This document shows positions 47,895 through 60,520 of a DNA stretch of 64,000 bases, one piece after another. Source of the DNA: Centrapalus pauciflorus (taxonomy: Eukaryota; Streptophyta; Magnoliopsida; Asterales; Asteraceae); NCBI GenBank assembly GCA_020465985.1, contig JAANYP010002631.1, positions 352,883-416,882 of the forward strand, given 5' to 3'. Made by a program: the position numbers and the translations under genes. The notes under the pieces are model-generated. The model was not told the origin of the DNA. It ran no database searches and worked only from the letters and a program-made list of their open reading frames with translations. Position 1 is the first letter of the stretch. Each line of letters opens with the position of its first letter.

Positions 47895-47904
47895 CTATTT
47901 ATAT
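47895..47904 (-). promoter_or_regulatory. putative TATA box of the SAUR gene
   Basis: ATATAAATAG on the minus strand, 275 bp upstream of the ATG, implying a 5' leader of roughly 240 bp. A nearer TATA-like run at 47636-47650 is too close to the ATG to be likely. Confidence 0.45.
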
Positions 47905-47962
47905 GTATATAACTAGGTTGCAAACTTTAGCGGGCATTTGGTATGGTAGGAGAGGGTGAGGC

Positions 47963-48365
47963 TAGGGGTGAGCGACGGGTACCATTTTCCGAATCCGAAC
48001 CGGTACCGGTACCAACCGATACCGAATTAATATATTCGGTCCGGTATTCGGTTTTTAAATTAGCTAAAATTCGGTATTTGTAACTTTAAAACGTTGAACT
48101 TATAGTTTTTTATGTTTTTTGTTCGGTATTAGGAATTCGGTATTCGGGTGCAATATTTGGTGATGTATGTTTGATATTTGGTATCTTTTCCTTATTCGGT
48201 CCCAATACGTGACTGACACCGAAAACCCGGTCCAGAACCGGAACCGAACCGGCACCATATAAATTATACGGTTTGGTATTCGGTTCTTTCAAAACAAATA
48301 ATTCGGTTTCGGTATTTTCAGGATCTGTACCGGTTCGGTACGGTCCAGTACCGAGCTCACCCCTA
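47963..48365. mobile_element. hAT MITE upstream of the SAUR gene
   Basis: 403 bp with termini TAGGGGTGAGC and GCTCACCCCTA and a perfect 8-bp target duplication GGTGAGGC (47955-47962 and 48366-48373), diagnostic of hAT. The interior is dominated by GGTATTCGGT/ACCGAATACC-type motifs. The left end is only about 60 bp beyond the SAUR TATA candidate. Confidence 0.9.
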
Positions 48366-48520
48366 GGTGAGGCCGTGAGGGGGGTGAAAGTGAGAGAGAG
48401 GGAGAGAAATAGGGGGAGAAAAGGAGGAAGTATCATTAGGAATTGTAGTTAATGAGTTGATTTGTATTCTAATCTTAATTATCTTTAAAGATTTTTAAAG
48501 TGACTATTTATGTTCTCCTT

Positions 48521-48928
<408 letters not shown>

Positions 48929-49042
48929 AAGGATTTTTCCTAACATTAGTAGTTTTTCCAATGAGTTATCTAAATTTGTGTTTCATTGAACTTGAGTTTA
49001 TATCAACATTATTAATTTTTTTTATAATGAAGGAACTACTTA

Positions 49043-49337
49043 GGGGGTGTTTGGTTCGGGTTTTTCCTGAGATTCACTGGATTTGCATTTAAAATTCTGT
49101 GTTTGGTTCGCAGATTTTAGTAAGGATTTAAAATTTCAAGATTTTTTAAATCTCTCCCCTTCTTTGTTATTTAAAAACTCAGCCTCCCCCTAAGATTTTA
49201 AATCTCAGTTACCTTACATTCTTCAGATTAACAATTTTTTTCTAAAAGATAATGCAGATTATTTGACAAAATCATGACAAATGAAAATGATGCATAATGC
49301 AAATCATAGAGAAAAAATCTGCCAACCAAACACCCCA
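49043..49337. mobile_element. Tourist/PIF-Harbinger-type MITE
   Basis: 295 bp, termini GGGGGTGTTTGGTTCG and CCAACCAAACACCCCA, flanked by TTA on both sides (49040-49042, 49338-49340), the Harbinger target size. Internal GATTTAAAATC-like segments repeat in inverse. Confidence 0.75.
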
Positions 49338-49581
49338 TTAGATTTTCAAATCTCATATAAGTGAGTAGGCCGATCCAATCATTTTTGGGCCCTGGGCAAA
49401 AACTTAAAAGAGTCCATAAATATATATATATATATATATGTAATTTCAAAATAAGCAAAAATTCAAGTAAAAATGATAAATAGAAAACAAAAAACTTATA
49501 ATTATATAATAGAAACTAAAATTTTTGGCAAGTCAATATCCTTATTTAACCGTTAATAGACCTATATATATATATATATAT

Positions 49582-49900
49582 AGAATATGGTTCGAGAGAG
49601 TACCATCCAAATGCAGCGCACCAGAAGGTACCACCTTTAAAAAAACTTTTTTAAAATTTTTTTTTCATAAACATGTTTTAATTAACATTATGAAGATCGT
49701 ATGTAAATTTCACATACATTCACATCTTCTAGCTCCTAAAAAATGATGTGAACACACACTTACATAATTTTGAAGACATGTGAACATGCATTTATGTGAT
49801 GTGTGTTTTCATGCACTTTGAGTGTTCGGATTTGCGTGAAATTCACATATGATCTGTGTAATGTTAATTAGAACATGTTCATGAAAAAAAATTTCAAAAA
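49582..49900. mobile_element. partial (TA)n-associated element of the 42571 family
   Basis: Follows (TA)n at 49562-49581 with AGAATATGGTTCGAGAGAGT then ACC. It contains AGCGCACCAGAAGGTACCAC and the AACATG...ATTCACAT interior of the family. The right terminus is missing; the DNA passes into AATGGGCCCTGGAC-type sequence. Confidence 0.5.
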
Positions 49901-50512
49901 AATTAATGGGCCCTGGACGGTTGCACGTGTTGACCTTGATCAGGACCGGTCTTGTAAGTGACCAGCGATCTCAAATAAGTGAGTAGTGTGCATATAGACC
50001 ACATGTACGGTCAAATGGACACCCCGTATTTAACGTACAAGTAATCAATGCCTTAGTGATTAATTAAAACCAAGAAAGTCAACTATACGTTTTATTTAAA
50101 TAAGAAATGATACACACAATAGATCTATATTTTTATTAGTGTTTACATTTATGCAATATTACCTGTAGTTGTAATCTAGAAGCTACGTCAATATAAAATA
50201 TAGTCCCATGAGCTATTTTACCTATAATTTTAATCAATGAATCGTATAGAAATGGATGGACAACTAAGCAATGCATGTTGAGATCGATGTGAAGCTTGCT
50301 GGAAAACATTAATTGACATTTTTTTCCTTTTAATTGCATATATTCACATTGCTTAATGCTTATATAGGATATTTATGAAGAAAGTGGTTAGTTAAAAGAA
50401 CAATAAAATCTGCTAGCTGACGACATGTGTAACGCATGCTCCTGTTTCGCGGTTAGTGTTATATATAGAAGTTTAAAGAAGATAGAGAAATTACCTAGTA
50501 CTACTATAAGTA

Positions 50513-50950
50513 TGGGGGAGAAGTGATAACTCGCAAGACCATATTTACTTTTATATAGGCTCAACCTTGAGTAAAACCTGACTTATAGATGTTGTCAGTC
50601 ATAACTATAGGAAGAACTTCACCTTACCGTAAGGTAGTCTTAAAGACAGATTAGTTTTTTAAGCAGACGTGTCCTTTCTAGATGCAGAATATTTAAGAGG
50701 TGGGTTGGTCAATCCGTTTTTTCCATTTGGGCTCTAGCCTACGACTATCAAAAAGAAGGTGATAGAGCGCTAGATCGGCTTTCAAAGTCTGGCTGGATGG
50801 GAATGATTTCCGGGGAAGAAGCCCTGGCTTTTATTACTTCTTTCGCAACGAGAGAAACGCGTCTACATCAGTCAAAGTGGTGGAAGGTCCCCTGAGTCAA
50901 AGATTCGAGCTTCTGTGCCTCTCTCCAGGAGATACGATTCGATATCTGAA
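50513..50950. other. possible organelle-derived (mitochondrial) insertion
   Basis: The composition is clearly less AT-rich than the flanks. The wording (GATAGAGCGCTAGATCGGC, CCGGGGAAGAAGCCCTGGC, CTTTCGCAACGAGAGAAACG) resembles plant mitochondrial spacer DNA. No organelle gene is recognised. The borders are soft; 50690-50950 is the clearest part. Confidence 0.35.
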
Positions 50951-51618
50951 TCAGAAGAATTTATCATACACAACAATTTGCATACAATGATTAATTTATT
51001 CTTATTAATTCTTTTAGCATCTTTATATTTTATCTCCTTTATAAAGAATTAATAATCATATATGATAAATTTTTGTTGCGTATAAATCACTTTTTTTGAA
51101 AAGAACTTGATGGTGAATTAATTAAGTTGAACAGGTTCATTAATAGTTATTAGGATACATATATTAAGAGCATTTAATTGGGTTAATGGTTAAGTTCCAA
51201 CTTCCAAGAAATTGCATGTGCCTTCCGCAATTCAATCGAGTATGCAATCATTAATAATTAAGTCTGTGTTATGCGTGCATTTTAATTCACCCTCAACTTC
51301 CTTCCTGATTAGGAACCACACACACGAACTGTCGGTGCAATTATAACTTTTTTCCTTTGTGTGTTGTTATTTGCATTAGGGAAAAAAAAAATTAGAAAAA
51401 TATAGAAAGTATTAACCTTTTATTGGCATTCAAGCAAGAACTCCAAGCCTATCATCAAAAAGGTTTTTGGACTCGCTTTATCCAAGGATCACCTTTTTTT
51501 CTCGTCCGGGATGAAGAAGAGAGAAAAGTAAAGAGAGATAAAAAGAATAAGGATTAATGTGTGTGTGATATGACGAGACATCATAAATCAAGAATGTGTA
51601 ATTGTGTATATAAGATTA
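50951..51618. other. gene-free DNA
   Basis: AT-rich, with nothing recognisable beyond short A runs. Confidence 0.6.
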
Positions 51619-51921
51619 TGTAACATCCTCAGATTTAAATTGTTGTAATTGAGGTTAATTAGTTTGAATTTTTAAGTTAATATAATTAAGTTGGATTATG
51701 AAAGATGATTATGTACTTGGAAATTAAAAGTTGGTTGTTATAATAAGTAATTAAGAAATTTGAGAATTTTAATATTTTATTAAGTATGATGATTATAATT
51801 TATAGTGATGATAAAATAAAGATGCAAATCTTTATTTAATAAAATCAGATAAGTAGAGAGTTAAATGTGCCAATAGCCGAAAGTTGGATATAAAAGACTC
51901 AAAAGTCTTTCATTTTAACTA

Positions 51922-53575
51922 GAGTAATTACATAAATGATCCCTGTGGTTTGCTCAAAATTATGGATATAGTCACTGATCTTTAAAAATTGCTTAAATGA
52001 TCCCTCAAAACACTGTTTACTTGTAAAAATGATCCCTCAATCTCTTGATTTTTTTAAAATGACGATTTTGCCATTATTCTCAAATTCAATTTTGGTCCCT
52101 ATAGTATTTAATTAGTTGTGGTTTTAGTCATTTTCATAATTTTTTGTTTTTGAATTTAAATGTTAATTTAATAAAATATGATTTAATTAGCTTTTTTAAT
52201 TCTCTTTTATATATTCAATTTATTTAATTTACATTCATTTTTTTTAAAAAGTTTATACATTTTTATATTTTTATAGGTTACCAACTAACAATTTCATTGT
52301 GTTAACATATTTTGATTTTATTATAATTTTAGGAAAAATATATAAATTTAGAATTTTATTGGTTTTGATTAAGATATTTTGTTAGATTAATACCATTCGA
52401 ATTAAATTTAGTCTTTTTTTAGTTTTGATTTACGTATTTTGCTACATTAATCCGTTTCAATTAAACTTACTATTTTATTTGTTCTATTATAATTATTTTG
52501 TTAGATTAATACATTTTGAGTTAATTGTAGCTTTTAACAAAACTATGTCGACTTAACATCTGATTAGTTTTGATTTAAATATTTTTTGTTTTAATACGTT
52601 TCAATTTAATTATATTTTTTTAAAATAATATATATAAACTTAGCATTTTATTTGTTTTGCGTAAATATTTTTTCACATTAATACCTATTGATTTAATTAT
52701 AATTTTTAATGTTTTATTCAAAACATACATAAGTATAAATATAAATTTGTTTCAAAATAACAAAACCAAAATGTATAAAAAAGAAATATACAAACCAAAA
52801 CGCTAAAAGTTATAATTAATTCGATAGGTATTAATGTGACAAAATATTTAAGCAAAAAACTAATAAAACGCAAAGTTTATATATTATCTTTATAAGTTGT
52901 AATTAATTGTTGTATTAACACAAAAATATATTTAAATCAAAACGAATAAAATGTCAAATTGACATTGTTTTATTAAAAATTATAAATAAATCAAAATGTA
53001 TTAATATAACAAAATAGTTAGAATTGAACAAATAAAATACTAAGTTTATCGAAACGGATTAATGTACCAAAATATGTAAATCAAAATGAAAAAAGACTAA
53101 ATTTAAAATCAAAATGTATTAACGTAACAAAATATTTTAATCAAAACAAATAATACCCTAGGTTTATATATTTTTTTCTAAAATTATAATCAAATCAAAA
53201 TATGTTAACGTAATGAAATAGTTAGTTAGTAACGTATAAAAATATAGTAACGTATATATATAAATAAATCGAATATATAAAAAATAATTTAAATAAAATA
53301 ATCAAATCACATTTTATTAAATTAGCATTTAAAATTCAAAAACTAAAAACAAAAAGTTATAAAAATGCCTAAAACCAAAACTAATTATATACTATAGGGA
53401 CCAAAATTAATTTTGAGAATAAGGGCAAAATCGTCATTTAGAAAAAGTCAATGGATTGAGGGACCATCTCTGCAAGTAAATAGTGTTTTGAGGAAAAATT
53501 TATGCAATTTTTAAAGATCAGGAACCATTTCAATAATTGTAAGCAAACCACAGGGACCATTTCTGTAATTTACTC
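51922..53575. mobile_element. long foldback MULE
   Basis: 1,654 bp with ends GAGTAATTACATAAATGATC and AGGGACCATTTCTGTAATTT then ACTC. The perfect 9-bp duplication TTTTAACTA lies at 51913-51921 and 53576-53584. The inverted match continues through the AT-rich interior to near 52745, so each arm is about 800 bp. No transposase. Confidence 0.88.
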
Positions 53576-54004
53576 TTTTAACTATTTCATTCTCTCTTTT
53601 CAAGAACACAAACTCTCTCTCAAGAACATACGGTTCTTCCTCTTCAACAAAATCAAGGACATCAAATTCATGGGATTAGAGGCTGAAAGTTTGGATTAAA
53701 GCTGCTAGAGAGGAACTATTAACACTGTAAACAACGATTCAAGGTAAAGAACTCTTAAAATTTCGATTTTAGAAGGTTATGTGTTCGGTTTTGATGAACA
53801 CCGAATCAGAGATCCTGATTTTGGATGTTATTGCATGTTGTTGATTCATATGGATATGTTTAAATCGAGTATTATTGAAGTGATGTACCAAATTTCAGTG
53901 TATGATTCGAACTCTAAGAATAAAGTCTGAAAATTTCTATGTGTGTGTGTTCATCGACGGGTTGATAAAAATGGACAAAAGGAGCCTGATTTGGTACATA
54001 TATT

Positions 54005-54560
54005 GAAACCGAAATGGTTCGTTGTTTTTTCAAACAAATAACCATTCCGATTTTACTTACACGACGATCAAAAAACGATGAACCATTCCGATTTTAATTT
54101 TTTCGATCCAAAAAATGACTAACCATTTCGATTTTAATTTTTTGATCCAAAAACAATGAACCATTATGATTTTGATATTTTTTTTTTCATTCAGAAGAAC
54201 CATTCAAATATTATTTTTTCGATCAAAAAAAGACGAACCATTTTGATATAAATTTTTTAATCAAAAAACGATGAACCATTATGATTTTTTATTTTTTCAG
54301 ACAAAAGAATCATTCTGATTTTAGTTAAACGAAGATAAAAAATATGAATCATTACATTTTTATTATTTTCAATAAAAAACGACGAACCATTCGAAATTTA
54401 ACTTTTTTATTAAAAAACGACGAACCAGATTTTTTATTTCTTCAAACCATTCAACATTTAAAGCTTTTTATTAAATATTTTCAATGAAGAAACTACGAAA
54501 CATTTTGATTATATACTTTTTATTAATGAGCATGTTCTTATTTTGAATTTTTTGAATGGA
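54005..54560. repeat. degenerate tandem repeat, AACGATGAACCATTCCGATT unit
   Basis: About nine imperfect units of roughly 50-60 bp, each with GAACCATT.CGATTTTAATTT and a TTTTTCGATCAAAAAACGA-like partner. Adenine and thymine runs vary in length. It lies within or just after the plus-strand LTR. Confidence 0.65.
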
Positions 54561-54866
54561 CAAAGAAAATAAATCTTTCTAATTTTAGATTTTCAGAACA
54601 AAGAAAAAAGTACAACTATTTTTTATTTTTATTTCTTCAGAATGGAAAAAAGAATGCAGAATTTGGATTTTTAATAACCAATTGAAAAAAAAAAATAAAT
54701 CAAATATATCATAATCTTAAATAAATAATTATAGTAAGATATAAAAAAAAAAGTTAGCACTAATAATAAAAATAAAGATACAAATAAAAATAAAAATTAA
54801 TAAGTAGAACGGAAAAAATAAAAAATAAAATGTTAAATTTGGAAAATTAAATGACAAAATTATAAA

Positions 54867-55985
54867 TGTAGGTCCCGAAAGGTTCCCAAAGTATATAGTA
54901 ATAAACTGTAGAGGGGGGGTGAATACAGTATTTAAAAACTACACACTCTTTTTCTCAATGTTTGTATGTATTATCAACAAATGTTAATTACAAACAAGCT
55001 TGACTGCGGAATTGTTCAAGCTGAGATGACAGAATACAACAGTATGGTTTCTAGTCTAAGACACACTCAAACTAGATTACAATGAACACACTCACTAAGA
55101 TGCACTCACTGTATTTTACAAGACTTTAAGGAACAGCTTAGGTAAACAGCTTAGACACACAGAAGCTTGTTTACAGAAGATTTGCATGCATGAATATCAC
55201 ACTTGCACGTTCACTCTTGGTTTAAGCACTTAGCTTTCTTCACATTCTTTCTGACCTTAGAAGCTTCCTTTTATACTCACTTAGAGGATCTAAGAGAAAC
55301 ATCTTCATTGGGCAGAATGAAAAAGGAGAAGTCTTGTTTGAAAAGACAATATAACTTTTCTGCACTTTTCTGAAAAGCAGACTTGCCTTCTCTTGTGCAG
55401 AACTTTTGTCTTTTTACTTTCTACTGTTGCATTGCCTTTAACCATTTTAGGAATGTCAACTTTGCGTCTTTCTTCCTTGTAAAGGCCTATTTTGATATAA
55501 GAAAAAGGTCTGTCACCCTTTTTCAAATATCCGTTTGTCTTCATGTAACAGAACAGCTTGGGCAGGCTGAGCGGTTCTGCTTTCCACTTTGTCTTCAACT
55601 GTGTAAACTGATCTGGTAGTTAAAAACAATACATGATGACTTGGAAACAAATTCCATAAAGTGTTTAGCCTGTTCACAAAGAACAGGTTCTGTTCACAAA
55701 GAACAGAACACTTTAAAAATGCCCAAGCTGCTCAACAGTGTAGAGCAGCGTAGACAGTTTATGTCCAGCCTGATCAGCAGACTGATCAGCTTGGACAAAC
55801 TGTCTTGGTTGCAACACATGCAACGTATAGAACAGCTTTAGACTGATATTGCAAATCATTTTCAGGTTTCAATAAGGCATATAACAGGCCTTAAATTCAA
55901 CCTTCAAATGTATCAACAGGTTTGATTATAAAATCTCCCCCTCAGATGTAGAGCAGGTTTGACTGAGGCCTTTTTGTGCCTAACA
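54867..55985 (-). repeat. 3' LTR of the Sirevirus-type copia element
   Basis: 1,119 bp, TGTTAGGCACAAAAAGGCC to GGGACCTACA on the minus strand; homologous to the LTR at 26183-27293. Confidence 0.85.
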
Positions 55986-55998
55986 ATCTCCCCCTATT
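55986..55998 (-). other. polypurine tract of the copia element
   Basis: TAGGGGGAGATTG directly before the 3' LTR start on the minus strand. Similar CTCCCCC runs also occur inside the long ORF. Confidence 0.75.
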
Positions 55999-56354
55999 TG
56001 CAATAACCAGTCCAAGCTGGTTTTGTCAAAAATCACTATATATTTTTACAGTACATTTGCTGAAATAAAATTACAACATTACAGTAAAGTAAAAGATCAG
56101 TTTATATATACACTGATTCTTGACTATACTTGAACAACATATGTTCTTACAAAAGTACAACTAATGTGCTAATGTATTTTACAACTAATGTAAAAAATAA
56201 AAAATTACAACTAATGTAATTGTGTACAACTAATGTACAGAGTGTACAACTTATGTACAAGATTTGGACTGTTTGAGACGGGAGCAGATAATGGCAAGCC
56301 TGTCCAACTAATGGACAGCTTCCATTCTTCACCTACCCAGATGGCAGGTGGACT

Positions 56355-57119
56355 TCATTCGACAGGGGGTGGCATCCCTTCTTTGAATCTTTTTAAAAGT
56401 TCTTCCCTTGTTTCTTCATGTTCTTCAAGTTCAGCTGTAAGAAACATAAAGTTAGAACTTTGGAGCTCACCTCTGTCATAAAATCCTTTCAGCTCTTCCC
56501 AGACAGCTGCTCTCCATTGGCTGGACTGACTGAAGGAGGTGGCAATTCTGAAGGCTGCAAGCTGCTTAAGACCAACTTTGTGTAGGTCAGAAGCTCTTTG
56601 AAAACATTTCTTCTGAGATAAGGGATCCACAAAAAATGCCCCTAACTCAGGCTCTTCAATCACTTTGCCATCTTCAAATTCAACTCCTTCAGGCAGGCTG
56701 TGGTCAACTCCTTTAATTTCCACAGCATAATCTCCTTGTTCAATCATCATAAGGAGTTCTTCCAGCTCTGAATCTCTCTTTTTCCTTCTGGCCTTGATTT
56801 TAGGGGATATCACAGAGACACCCTCTTTGACTTCTTTAGGGATCAGGCCCAACTCACTCACTCTCTCCATCAGCTTCTTTATGTATGCCCTGATAGTCTT
56901 AGCCGTTTCTGACTTAGACTGGCTCAGGGCAACTGCCAGTTCCACCCATTCCCTGTAACCCATTTGAGCCACATCAGCGTGATCATATGATTCCAATTCA
57001 GGGCCTGTTGCACCCATCCTTGTGATCTGAAGTTTCCACTGAGTGCCTTTTCTTGATATGGGAACAGCTTTGACAATTCCTTCCTTGGCCAGCCTTCTAG
57101 TAGCAACATCATGAAATTC
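56355..57119 (-). pseudogene. C-terminal part of the copia extra ORF (after the frameshift)
   Basis: Frame open for 254 codons to the stop at 56355. It is charged and alpha-helical in character: YREWVELAVALSQSK, AYIKKLMERVSELGLIPKEV, SELEELLMMIEQGDYAVEI, FVDPLSQKKCFQRASDLHKV, TAELEEHEETREELLKRFKE. No membrane segment. The first ATG in this frame is at 57017, but the family-like frame is open up to the T run at 57120-57124, so this is the continuation of the ORF that starts at 60520 rather than a separate gene. No known domain is recognised. Confidence 0.7.
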
Positions 57120-57124
57120 TTTTT

Positions 57125-60100
57125 GGCCAAGTTGTCAAAATGGAATTTGGCTCTGGCAGAAGGTACTGTTGATTTGGTCACTGAGACCTGAGTACCTTTT
57201 TCCACTTCCTTCCCTTTTTCTCCTGCTGATTGCTTGGCAGCTTCCATTATTTTCTTTTGCACCTCCAAGGTAGACATTTTTATTTTCTTTGCTTCTTGGA
57301 GGGCAAGAGACTTAGCAGCTTTGGCAGATTGTTCTTCTTTTCTTAACTCTTCCAGAGCCTTAAGTTGTTCTTCCCTAAACTCAAAGTATTTGTGCATAGG
57401 GAGGCCCATCTCTTTGGCTCTGGCTTTGTGAAACTGAGTTTCTGCCTGTTTCTGCTCAATAGGATCCACCGCTGCCTTTTCTTTTCCTTTAGCTGCTGTT
57501 TTAGGGACAGCAGCTTCAGGAATACTTTCTTCTTCTTCTTCTTCTTCTTTTTCCTCTGAAAGAATAAGGTGCCTCCTTTTGCTGCTAGGCCTGTCCTCAG
57601 GAATGACTTCCTCCCCCTTAGACTGAGCAGGGTTTGGAGAGCCAGCCTGAGTAGGCATAGCAGCTTGGGAAGCACCTTCAGCTGCACCTGTTTCTGCTGG
57701 TTGATCAGTTTGGGTTGCAGACACTGGTATCTCCTTAGGAGAAGGAATCTTCTCCCCCTTAGACTTAGTCTTCGAGGCAGATGATTTCTCCCCCTTTGAA
57801 GGAGATGATGCAGCGACTTCAACCCCTGGTCTGCCTGAAGACACAAAGTCAGCAGGCTTGCCAGCAGGTTTGGGAGGTTTAGGACCAACAAGGCTGTTCA
57901 CTAAGTAAGCCAAGTTGTCCTTCACCTCACCAAGCTGGGAAAGACAGTTTTGAAGAGAAGAAGAATGGGAATCAGCAAAAGTGGTCAGCTTAACAATGTT
58001 GTCTCTATCAGAAGCTGTGAACAACAAACTTTGGAGCTGTGCAAGATGAAGTTCAAGAGAATCTTGCACATCAGCAAGGTTTGATGACACAGAATTTGAT
58101 AGAGAGCCTATAAGAGTGTTCAGGCTGGCCAATGTGGAAGGAATGGTAGTATTACAGGAAGTGAGGAGAGAGGACAGCTGTTGAGGAATAGCTGTCATAG
58201 AGGACACAGAGTCCTGTTGTGAGGAGAGGATAGAGGAAAGAGAGTTGGTTACATTTTGCAGCTGTGCAGTGAGTGCAAGCAGCTGTGGAGAGTGGTCAGC
58301 TTGTGGAGTAACTGGGAAGGATTCTTTAAACGTATCAAAGAATCCTTTGAGCTGCTCAGACACAGAGTCTGAGATTATGGAAGGTAGGGAGTGCATGGTA
58401 TGTTCCAAAGAACCAACTTTGTTGGTCAGCAATGAAAGCTGATCCTTCAAAGGCAGGTCTTTGGGAGATGGTGGTGTATGGGTGGACTGTTTGGAGTGAG
58501 TAGATGGAGAAGATGATGATGAGGCTGGTGTTTGAGGATGAGAGGGAGAAGGAAGAGAAACTTTGGACAATAGTTCCATAGCCTGGGCAAAAGTAAGGTG
58601 GCCCAGGTTAGAGGGATAAAGGGGTCCTTCAGCAGCGGCTGTAGCTGCATCATTAGGAGAAGGAGATGATGTTTGGGGCCTCTCAGATGCTGCTTGTGTT
58701 GCAGCACCCTCATGAAGACCAGTGGTGGTTCCCTCTGCAGTGCCTTGGTCTAAAGGCACCTCATCATGGGGAGATGGGATATGCATTTCAACATCAGCAG
58801 TGGTGAAACCTGCTGATGGAATTTGCATTGAGGGATCAGCCTCACCAGAGGAATGGTATGATCCCTGAGGTTCATCAGCTTGTGTTGTTGGTCCCTCAGC
58901 AGCTGTTTGGTGTTGAACAGCTGAATCATGGGGAACAGAAGATTGAGGCTGAGCTGCTGATTGGTCTATATCAGCAGCGTGGGCACCTCGTGCAGACTCA
59001 GGGTGTAAGGAGATATGAGTGGGGGACAGTGTGGACTCAGTGTGGAGCGGAGAGGGCTCCTGTCTTTCAATATCCGCAGCCTGTTGGGAGGCTGGGATAG
59101 TTGATGTGGGTATCTCCATTTGTACAACTGGTTCCTGTTGGGAGGAAACAGAGGGTCTAGGCTGACTCAAGGGTGACTCAGGCTGGAGTGAAGCAGGCTC
59201 CAAATGAGCTGAACCTTCTCCCAAAATAGGAGAGGCAGCTTGGGTTGCTTCTTTTACAACTGAACCCTGTTGAGAGGGAACAGAGGAGACTGTTTTCTGG
59301 GCTAGTTTCTTTTTGGCTAATGATTTTCTTTGATAACGGATGGATGAAGTGGGTGATTGTGGAGAGGAGAGGGGATCTGTTTGGACTGGGTGGGAGACTG
59401 GGTCAGGAACAGTGGGGCTGGACTGTTCCATAGTCTCTTGTGCCACAGAGGCACCAGCCACAAAGGCTTCAGGCTCAACAAATGAGCCAGGGTGAGGAAT
59501 CTGCTCTTCCTCAGCCACAGAGGCTAAGGGAGCAGACTCAGCTTGAGCTGTTTTGGCCTTCTTTGTAGCAGGCCCAGCTTCAGCTGCCAAGGTCCTTTTT
59601 ACCAACTTAGACCTGGCTTTGGATTTTCCACCGGGAGCAGCAGTGACTGGATCCACCCTCACAGCAGAGGGTCCTTCCACTAAACCCAACAGCCTCCTCA
59701 TTGGTGTTGAGAGAGGAGGCTCATTTTCCAGTACATGAGTATGAAACACCCTATTCCCTATCACAGGGAATGCAGCAGTTTTAAGTAGGGGTTGAGAGTG
59801 ATACAGATGCTCACCACAGACATGGCAGAAGATGAGACTCAGGAACCTGGGATATCTGACAGCTGCTGGTCTTGTCTCTTGTTGTACCAGGTTTCTCATG
59901 TTCAAGAAGATCCATTTGGCCATGTCAAGTGTAGTCCCATCCACCAGCTGAAGGACTATAGGCACTTCATCTCTACTAAGTTGGTCAAAGGAACCAACCT
60001 TGCTGCTGAATGACATTGCCACAGAGGCAAATAGGAAGTTATATGTAGGTGATAACTCCTTCCTGTACAGAGTAGCTCCAACCTTGGGTTCTGCCACACC

Positions 60101-60520
60101 ACAGAAGCGTAGCAGATTGCCCATTTGCTCATTTTCAGGCTGAGGGAGATCATAGTTCTCAGCCACTGGAAGATGAAGAACTTCCCTCAAAAGATCAACT
60201 GTAATCTCAATGGTTTGAGTCCCATTGAGAATAGTACCTCTGATAACCTTAGTGTTTGGATTGTAAGAGCAGGTGTACCAGAACTCGTATACCATTTCCT
60301 GGTACAGGACACCAGGAGATGCAGTCAGGGCATAGTTCAACGGATGAACTTGCAGGAATTCCACCATTTGATCGTAACCCTTCCCCACATAGTTTTTGGG
60401 GATTGTGAGGTTTGCTATGTAGTTGGTGGGTTTTAGGGTCAGCATCGTGGTGACAGAAGGATGTTTAACAACATCCTCACCAACGAAAACTGGCAGAAAG
60501 GGATTGGGTCTGTGAGCCAT
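57125..60520 (-). CDS. long extra ORF of a Sirevirus-type copia element (env position), unknown function
   Basis: 1,132 codons from ATG 60520 (MAHRPNPFLPVFVGEDVV) before a frameshift. It lies downstream of pol and upstream of the 3' LTR, the position of the env-like gene of Sireviruses. N-terminal 270 residues form a conserved-looking domain (VEFLQVHPLNYALTASPGVL, YEFWYTCSYNPNTKVI, FASVAMSFSSKVGSFDQLS, KWIFLNMRNLV). The middle is a long Ser/Pro/Gln/Ala-rich disordered stretch, then a Leu-rich helical part (LLALTAQLQNVTNSLSSILS), a Glu run, and a basic coiled coil (REEQLKALEELRKEEQSAKA). No signal peptide or transmembrane stretch is visible, so I do not call it an envelope protein. No named family is recognised. 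Confidence 0.8.

Larger units (their letters stand above)
51619..54866 (+). mobile_element. gypsy-type LTR (plus strand), interrupted by a MULE
   Basis: Starts TGTAACATCCTCAG and matches the minus-strand LTR at 10635-13342 from its first base through AATAGCCGAAA and beyond. TATAAAAG at about 51890 is its likely TATA box. After the MULE it resumes with TTTCATTCTCTC and the GGATTAAAG...AGGTAAAGAACTC leader. The 3' end cannot be fixed; the sequence abuts the copia 3' LTR at 54867. Confidence 0.6.

Noticed and set aside
57343..57891. 182-codon minus-strand ORF rich in Leu and Lys
   Set aside because: Out-of-frame shadow of the long copia ORF.
56355..60520. Calling the extra copia ORF an envelope gene
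   Set aside because: Position fits, but no signal peptide or membrane-spanning segment is visible.
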